A stretch of 11,306 nt of DNA from Clostridia bacterium (GTDB lineage: Bacteria > Bacillota > Clostridia > Oscillospirales > Acutalibacteraceae): positions 1 to 11,306 of the forward strand of contig JAGBSR010000198.1 of NCBI GenBank assembly GCA_017631745.1, read 5' to 3'. The notes below the pieces were generated by a model. The model saw only the letters and a list, made by a program, of their open reading frames with translations, did not search any database and was not told the DNA's origin. The translations under genes and the position numbers were made by a program. Positions 6,840 through 11,306 of the stretch are shown here, in pieces. The first letter of the stretch is position 1, and every line of letters starts with the position of its first letter.

Positions 6840-8438
6840 TTAAAAAGGTAATTTTGTTTTTATATTTTTGATAATAGTATCAAAGATTATTACAAGTCTG
6901 ACAATAAAATTGCTGTCTTTATCTCTTATGTCGGGTTTGATTTCGTCGCCCGTAAGACTTGTCAGCTCACCTGTGAGTCTGTTAAACTCCATAAACTGCG
7001 GATATTTTTCATCACTGTGCACCGATACATAGCTGTCGCTGAGTGCCAGATAAAGCATAAGCTTTTCGCAGTCTGTACCATAGGGTACACCCACATGCTT
7101 GTTATATTTGATAAACCAGGTATTTTCAGGGAAGAAGCAGGTTGATGCATCGATTATTCCGTCGACAGAAACGTGGTTGTGGCTAAGGTCACTGCACTGA
7201 GTACCCTTTGCAATATAATCCTCACCGAAGGTTTCTCCGTAAGGCGCCGTGAGAGCTCTGCCGCTTTGATAATGAGTTTCAATAAGAGAGTCTGTCTGCG
7301 TCATAGCCTGATTGGTATAGGGTGCGCCCACATAGCCGTAAGAAGCCAATATCTGTATTTCCGTGCCGTCTTTTACAGCTGACTGCATAAGCTCCTTGGC
7401 GTTACGCTGAACATTATAGTGATAGCTGTCGATGAGCTTTTCAAAGCTTCCGGGAATATTACCCTCAAAGAAAGCTTCCTTGGCACTGTCGTAATACTCG
7501 TCAGGTACGAGTGCCCACCAGCCTGCAAATTTGCCCATAGATTTTATCATAAGATCATCATAGACACTGTCGTTTGTCTTGGCTAAAATCTCATCTGTCA
7601 GCTTGTCTGCGAGCTTGGTAATGCAGGGTGTGACCTCAACAAGAGTGTTGATAAGCGCCATAAGCACCTGCATTTTAATGTCATCCTTCTGCATAGAGAA
7701 AAGATGATTCATCAGTGTGTCAACATCAAAATCTATTCTGCGGTTAAACATTTCACCAACACTTGAAAGGCCCTGGATAGCCGACATTGTGTAAACTATT
7801 CTTTTTACACTGTCGTTGCCGTATTTATAGAGATATGCATTAGTCACGGTACCGCCCATACTGCAGGGAATAAGAGTTACCTTTGATACGCCCTTATCTG
7901 CCTTAGCTTTTTCAATAAGCTTATTAAGCTCATCGGCGTGCTTCATAGGACTAAGTCGCCAGTCATAGTTGAAGTAATACACATTCTCTCTGCCGATTTC
8001 TCTTATAAGACTTCTTGTGATACCGCCCTCGCTGACAGTTGCACCTTCACCGAATTCATCGGGATAATTGTCAAGACTCTTACTGAAAAAGGTGATATCC
8101 ACATCATAAACGGATTCGCCGTTTTCATCGCAGGCTACCTTCTCGAAAATATTAGTATATACATTATCGATTATCTCATCGAAGTATTTTTCTCTGTCAC
8201 CGGGTAAGAGCATTGCCATAGAAGGTAAAACGCTTTCCTTTACAGCAGAAAGAATATTATCAGACTGTATCGGCCAGACCTGCTCTCCTGTTTCACCTGA
8301 TGTCAGAGGAAAGGAATTCATACCGCTGACAACGATAACAGGGGTTACTTTTTCCTTTGCAAAAGCAACCGATGAAAGAGAAAATACCATAAGGATACAA
8401 AGTAAAACTGAGAGTAATTTTCTTGCTGTATTCTTCAT
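6840..8438 (-). CDS. Secreted LCAT-like alpha/beta hydrolase (putative lipase/acyltransferase)
   Basis: 532 residues with a clear N-terminal signal peptide: basic KNTARK (2-7), hydrophobic core about 8-24, and an AFA site near residue 27. Export across the membrane is therefore expected. The region PVIVVSGM (33-40) with VWP (54-56) resembles the oxyanion-hole segment of lecithin:cholesterol acyltransferase-type hydrolases. YYFNYDWRLSP (154-164) matches that family's conserved YDWR motif. The nucleophile elbow is PCSMGG (191-196), with S193 the likely nucleophile; the usual first Gly of GxSxG is replaced by Pro. Candidate acid and base are D383 and H422 (SHNHVSVDG), less likely H448. GKFAGWWALVPDEYY (302-316) resembles an LCAT active-site flank. 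The C-terminal 510-525 segment is hydrophobic/amphipathic and may sit at the membrane. The substrate (phospholipid, ester or other) is unknown. It is 18 bp after pcrA and 15 bp before GH28, with an AAAGGAG ribosome binding site. Confidence 0.75.
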   Translation of the reverse strand: MKNTARKLLSVLLCILMVFSLSSVAFAKEKVTPVIVVSGMNSFPLTSGETGEQVWPIQSDNILSAVKESVLPSMAMLLPGDREKYFDEIIDNVYTNIFEKVACDENGESVYDVDITFFSKSLDNYPDEFGEGATVSEGGITRSLIREIGRENVYYFNYDWRLSPMKHADELNKLIEKAKADKGVSKVTLIPCSMGGTVTNAYLYKYGNDSVKRIVYTMSAIQGLSSVGEMFNRRIDFDVDTLMNHLFSMQKDDIKMQVLMALINTLVEVTPCITKLADKLTDEILAKTNDSVYDDLMIKSMGKFAGWWALVPDEYYDSAKEAFFEGNIPGSFEKLIDSYHYNVQRNAKELMQSAVKDGTEIQILASYGYVGAPYTNQAMTQTDSLIETHYQSGRALTAPYGETFGEDYIAKGTQCSDLSHNHVSVDGIIDASTCFFPENTWFIKYNKHVGVPYGTDCEKLMLYLALSDSYVSVHSDEKYPQFMEFNRLTGELTSLTGDEIKPDIRDKDSNFIVRLVIIFDTIIKNIKTKLPF

Positions 8439-8456
8439 AAATAAAACTCCTTTGTT

Positions 8457-10859
8457 TTATTTTTTCTCGAGCTTGGCATAATTTGCCATAAGCTTTTTGG
8501 TGCCCGCTTTTTCAAAAGCAATTTCAAGCATCGAGTCGTTGCCCATAGGCTTGCAGGAGAGAATTACACCCTGACCGAAAACCTTGTGCATAACCGTATC
8601 GCCCATACTGTATGTGACAGCGGGTGCCTCGGGCTTTTTGGGTTGGGACTGCTCTTTGATTTTGGCAAGGTACCCCGTACCCGTATATCTTGAATAGCCC
8701 TGACTTCTTTCGAAATCTCTGTCTGCCTGACTGTTGCCGTCGAAACTCATCTGAGCCGAAGCCTTTCTGCCTGTTCTTTCCACAAGGGCTTCGGGCACCT
8801 CAACCAAAAATCTCGAGGGCATATTTCTCGAAGTGGTACCGAAGAGCATACGAAGATTAGCGTGTGAGATATAAAGATTGCGCTTTGCTCTTGTGATGCC
8901 AACATAAGCAAGTCGTCTTTCCTCTTCGATATCGTCGTTGTTATACATGCTCTGAATGCCCGGGAAGATACCCTCCTCCATACCCGGCAGGAATACTACG
9001 GGGAATTCGAGACCCTTAGCCGAGTGGATAGTCATAAGCACAACAGCATCTGTCTGAGCGTTGTAATTGTCGATATCTGTCATAAGAGCAACTTCTTCAA
9101 GGAAGCCTGAAAGGGTTGCTTCCTCATTTTCCTGCTCATAGGTTTTCAAGTTGGAAATAAGTTCGTATATATTTTCTTCTCTCTCCTCACCTTTTTCTTT
9201 GTCAAGGCGGAGATGACCGAGATAATTTGTCTTGTGAATAACCTGAGTGAAAAGCTCATCGAGACTTACCTTGTCAAGGTCTTCTCTGAGCTCGTCTATC
9301 ATATCGCAGAATTCCTTGAGCTTTTTGGCACTTCTCTTGAGAGCTTCAAACTCATCGGCCTGCCTGAACACCTCAAAGAGGCTTATGCCGAGACCTGTTG
9401 AGATTTCAGATGCCTTATTGAGAGTTGACTCGCCTATACCTCTTTTGGGCACATTGACAATTCGGCGCAGTCTGATGTTATCGCTTGGGTTGTTGACAAC
9501 TGTAAGATATGCGATTGCATCTCTGATTTCAGCTCTCTCATAGAAACGGAAACCACCGATAATACGGTAGGGAATACCTGCTCTTACGAGGACCTTTTCT
9601 ATAAAGTTGGACTGTGCATTCATTCTGTAAAGCACGGCGTGATCACTGAAGCTGAACTTACCCGAAGCAACATTTTCTTCTATGGTATCAGCTATGAATT
9701 TAGCCTCGTCGCTTTCGTCATAGGCTGTGTTGACGATAACCTTGTCACCGCCGGGATTTGATGTCCAGAGACTCTTGCCCTTACGCTTGCGGTTGTTGGA
9801 GATAACCTCGTTTGCAACATCAAGGATAGTCTGAGTTGAACGGTAATTCTGCTCAAGACGGATAATCTGACTTTCTGCATAGCGGTGCTCAAAAGAGAGG
9901 ATATTTTCGATTGTTGCACCTCTGAAGCGATAGATGCTCTGATCGTCGTCACCAACAACGCAGATATTTCTGTGTCCGCCTGCAAGAAGCTCTGTGAGTC
10001 TGTACTGAGCGTGGTTGGTATCCTGATACTCGTCGACCATAATATATTTGAATTTTCTCTGATAGTATTCTCTTACATCGCTGTATTTTTCAAGAAGATT
10101 AACGGTGTTGACAATGATATCGTCAAAGTCCATAGCATCGGCTTTTTTCAGCTCTGACTGATACATCTTATAGGCCGATGCAATTTTCAGCATACGGGAA
10201 TCTTTTTCTGCGGCAGCCTTTTTCTCATATTCTTCGGGAGAGACAAGATTGTCTTTTGCTCTGCTGATTTCACCGATAATAGCCTTATATGAGATTACAC
10301 TGTCTGAGATATTGAGCTGTCTCTGACACTCCTTGATGAGCCTCTTTGAGTCGTCTGAATCGTAGATAGTGAAGTGCTTAGTATAGCCTAAAACCTCACC
10401 GTCACGGCGAAGAATACGCACACAGGATGAATGGAAGGTTGAAGCCCAGATATCCTTAGCCTCTTCACCGAGCATTTTTTCAAGTCTCTCTTTAAGCTCG
10501 TTTGCAGCCTTGTTTGTGAAGGTAATAGCAAGAATCTGCCAGGGTCTTGCAGGCTCAACGGAAAGCAAATCTTCTATATCAAAAAGCACATCCTCATCGC
10601 CGTCGAGATAAGCCTTCATACTTCTTAAATCTCTCGGTGACGGCTCAAAAGCACATTCGGTGCTGTTATAGGCGTTGCCGTATTTTACAATGTTAGCAAT
10701 ACGGTTAACGATAACAGTGGTCTTACCGCTGCCTGCACCCGCAAGAATAAGCACGGGGCCCTTCACCTGAAAAATAGCCTGCTTCTGCTTGTCGTTCATA
10801 TGCTGAAAGTCTTTTTCAATTATCTTTTTTCTAAGTTCTAAAAATTCTTTATCTGCCAT
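8457..10859 (-). CDS. pcrA: ATP-dependent DNA helicase PcrA (UvrD/Rep superfamily 1)
   Basis: An 800-residue 3'-5' helicase involved in repair, replication restart and removal of stalled RNA polymerase. Motifs appear in order: Q-motif region MNDKQKQAI (21-29), Walker A GAGSGKT (41-47), motif Ia ITFTNKAA (112-119), TFHS (141-144), Walker B DEYQDT (276-281), and motif III VVGDDDQSIYRFRGA (301-315). Then come LEQNYRST (335-342, motif IV), MTIHSAKGLEFPVVFLPG (609-626, motif V) and EEERRLAYVGITRAKR (645-660, motif VI). The C-terminus has the Tudor-like module (about 750-800: GDTVMHKVFGQGV to LEKK) that in PcrA binds RNA polymerase. This and the Firmicute context favour pcrA over uvrD or rep. An extra segment of roughly 40 residues lies between motif I and Ia. 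A GAGGT ribosome binding site precedes ATG 10859. It heads a probable three-gene operon with the LCAT-like and GH28 genes. Confidence 0.97.
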   Translation of the reverse strand: MADKEFLELRKKIIEKDFQHMNDKQKQAIFQVKGPVLILAGAGSGKTTVIVNRIANIVKYGNAYNSTECAFEPSPRDLRSMKAYLDGDEDVLFDIEDLLSVEPARPWQILAITFTNKAANELKERLEKMLGEEAKDIWASTFHSSCVRILRRDGEVLGYTKHFTIYDSDDSKRLIKECQRQLNISDSVISYKAIIGEISRAKDNLVSPEEYEKKAAAEKDSRMLKIASAYKMYQSELKKADAMDFDDIIVNTVNLLEKYSDVREYYQRKFKYIMVDEYQDTNHAQYRLTELLAGGHRNICVVGDDDQSIYRFRGATIENILSFEHRYAESQIIRLEQNYRSTQTILDVANEVISNNRKRKGKSLWTSNPGGDKVIVNTAYDESDEAKFIADTIEENVASGKFSFSDHAVLYRMNAQSNFIEKVLVRAGIPYRIIGGFRFYERAEIRDAIAYLTVVNNPSDNIRLRRIVNVPKRGIGESTLNKASEISTGLGISLFEVFRQADEFEALKRSAKKLKEFCDMIDELREDLDKVSLDELFTQVIHKTNYLGHLRLDKEKGEEREENIYELISNLKTYEQENEEATLSGFLEEVALMTDIDNYNAQTDAVVLMTIHSAKGLEFPVVFLPGMEEGIFPGIQSMYNNDDIEEERRLAYVGITRAKRNLYISHANLRMLFGTTSRNMPSRFLVEVPEALVERTGRKASAQMSFDGNSQADRDFERSQGYSRYTGTGYLAKIKEQSQPKKPEAPAVTYSMGDTVMHKVFGQGVILSCKPMGNDSMLEIAFEKAGTKKLMANYAKLEKK

Positions 10860-10897
10860 TATTTACCTCAAAATTTTTACATAATCATACATTTTGA

Positions 10898-10926
10898 ATT
10901 GTACTATAAAACGCAAAAAATTACAA
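10898..10926 (-). promoter_or_regulatory. Predicted sigma-A promoter of pcrA
   Basis: On the minus strand TTGTAA (10926-10921), a 17-bp spacer, and TACAAT (10903-10898) fit a sigma-A promoter. Transcription would start roughly 25-35 bp before the pcrA ribosome binding site and plausibly covers pcrA, the LCAT-like hydrolase and GH28. Confidence 0.65.
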
Positions 10927-11028
10927 TATCTTTTTGCTAATAAGTTGCCCTTGAAAGCCCTCAGTCCGTTTTTTGTCACAAAGTTGTTGTGTATGCTTTA
11001 AGATTTTTAACATTTGTAATTTAAGTGG

Positions 11029-11057
11029 TTGAAATATATTATCTGTTTTGATATAAT
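11029..11057 (+). promoter_or_regulatory. Predicted strong sigma-A promoter of the right-edge lipase
   Basis: TTGAAA (11029-11034), a 17-bp spacer, and TATAAT (11052-11057) with a TGA extension just upstream of the -10 hexamer. This is a near-consensus promoter giving a leader of roughly 45-50 nt before ATG 11112. Confidence 0.75.
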
Positions 11058-11111
11058 TTATTCACAATATTTATCTTTGTGGTAACTTTTATTATAAAGC
11101 AGGTGAAAAAT

Positions 11112-11306
11112 ATGAAAACAAACTCTATGCCTGAATATCCTCTCATCTTCGTTCACGGCATGTACGGTTGGGGCGAAAACGAGGGTATCAATAAATATAT
11201 CCACTATTGGGGCGCTACAAGCGGCAGTATTGCCGAATATCTCAGAAACAAGGGTTGCGAATGCTACGAGGCCTCGGTAGGTCCCGCTTCAAGTGCCTGG
11301 GACAGA
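11112..11306 (+). CDS. Lipase (Staphylococcus/Geobacillus-type, family I-like), 5' part only
   Basis: ATG at 11112, preceded by AGGTG about 8 nt upstream, opens a frame of 65 codons with no stop, running off the right edge. The start YPLIFVHGMYGWGE (9-22) holds the oxyanion-hole HG found at the N-terminus of many alpha/beta-hydrolase lipases. HYWGATSGSIAEYLRNKGCECYEA (31-54) followed by SVGPASSAWDR matches the entry of lipases such as the Staphylococcus and Geobacillus L1 group, where a tryptophan-glycine pair begins the lid-adjacent segment and VGPASSAWDRA leads on. The catalytic Ser, Asp and His lie beyond the window and cannot be checked. No signal peptide is visible, so the product may be cytoplasmic, unlike the exported staphylococcal enzymes. 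It is divergent from pcrA, with its own near-consensus promoter. Confidence 0.8.
   Translation, partial: MKTNSMPEYPLIFVHGMYGWGENEGINKYIHYWGATSGSIAEYLRNKGCECYEASVGPASSAWDR

Larger units (their letters stand above)
10860..11111. other. 252-bp divergent intergenic promoter region between pcrA and lipase
   Basis: A/T-rich, no ORF or RNA gene recognised. It carries one strong predicted promoter in each direction (10926-10898 leftward, 11029-11057 rightward). No clear intrinsic terminator or regulator palindrome was seen between them. Confidence 0.7.

Noticed and set aside
4679..10859. Idea that UGA is reassigned to a sense codon in this organism
   Set aside because: No other internal TGA appears in the conserved genes, tryptophans seen are TGG, and the GH28 gene ends plausibly at TGA. 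Reassignment would predict several in-frame TGA codons.

Overview
The window looks like chromosomal DNA from a Gram-positive, low-to-mid GC Firmicute, most likely a gut Clostridia member of the Ruminococcaceae/Oscillospiraceae type. The grounds are strong GGAGG-type ribosome binding sites, sigma-A promoters, a PcrA-type helicase, the Firmicute-style order pyrH-frr-uppS-cdsA-dxr-rseP, and a short intergenic repeat resembling those common in gut Clostridia. No species-level call is possible from sequence reading alone.

Layout: nearly everything is on the minus strand. Transcription runs from right to left: pcrA (10859-8457), a secreted LCAT-like alpha/beta hydrolase (8438-6840), a cytoplasmic GH28-like glycosidase (6824-5469), then pyrH (5383-4679), frr (4610-4056), uppS (3968-3246), cdsA (3056-2142), dxr (2106-961) and rseP (938 to beyond the left edge). 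The only plus-strand gene is the start of a Staphylococcus/Geobacillus-type lipase at the right edge (11112 onward). It is divergent from pcrA, with a 252-bp promoter region between them.

The left two thirds is the conserved block for UMP kinase, ribosome recycling, undecaprenyl pyrophosphate synthesis, CDP-diacylglycerol synthesis, MEP-pathway isoprenoid synthesis and site-2 intramembrane proteolysis. It links nucleotide supply, translation and envelope lipid synthesis. The right third is an accessory unit in which pcrA, the LCAT-like hydrolase and GH28 are separated by only 15-18 bp, so they are probably co-transcribed. This unit lies where many Firmicutes carry rpsB-tsf upstream of pyrH.

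The most notable observation is an in-frame TGA at codon 34 of pyrH. The reading frame, start codon and ribosome binding site are intact on both sides, and pyrH is normally an essential single-copy gene. A base error or recent nonsense mutation is the simplest explanation, but recoding cannot be excluded from sequence alone. Other points of interest are a perfect 10-bp hairpin between frr and uppS, a composite repeat between uppS and cdsA, an atypical nucleophile elbow in the LCAT-like protein, a GH28 without export signal or the usual GHG motif, and an insertion in PcrA between motifs I and Ia. I saw no tRNA, rRNA, CRISPR array, transposase or convincing novel defence system.
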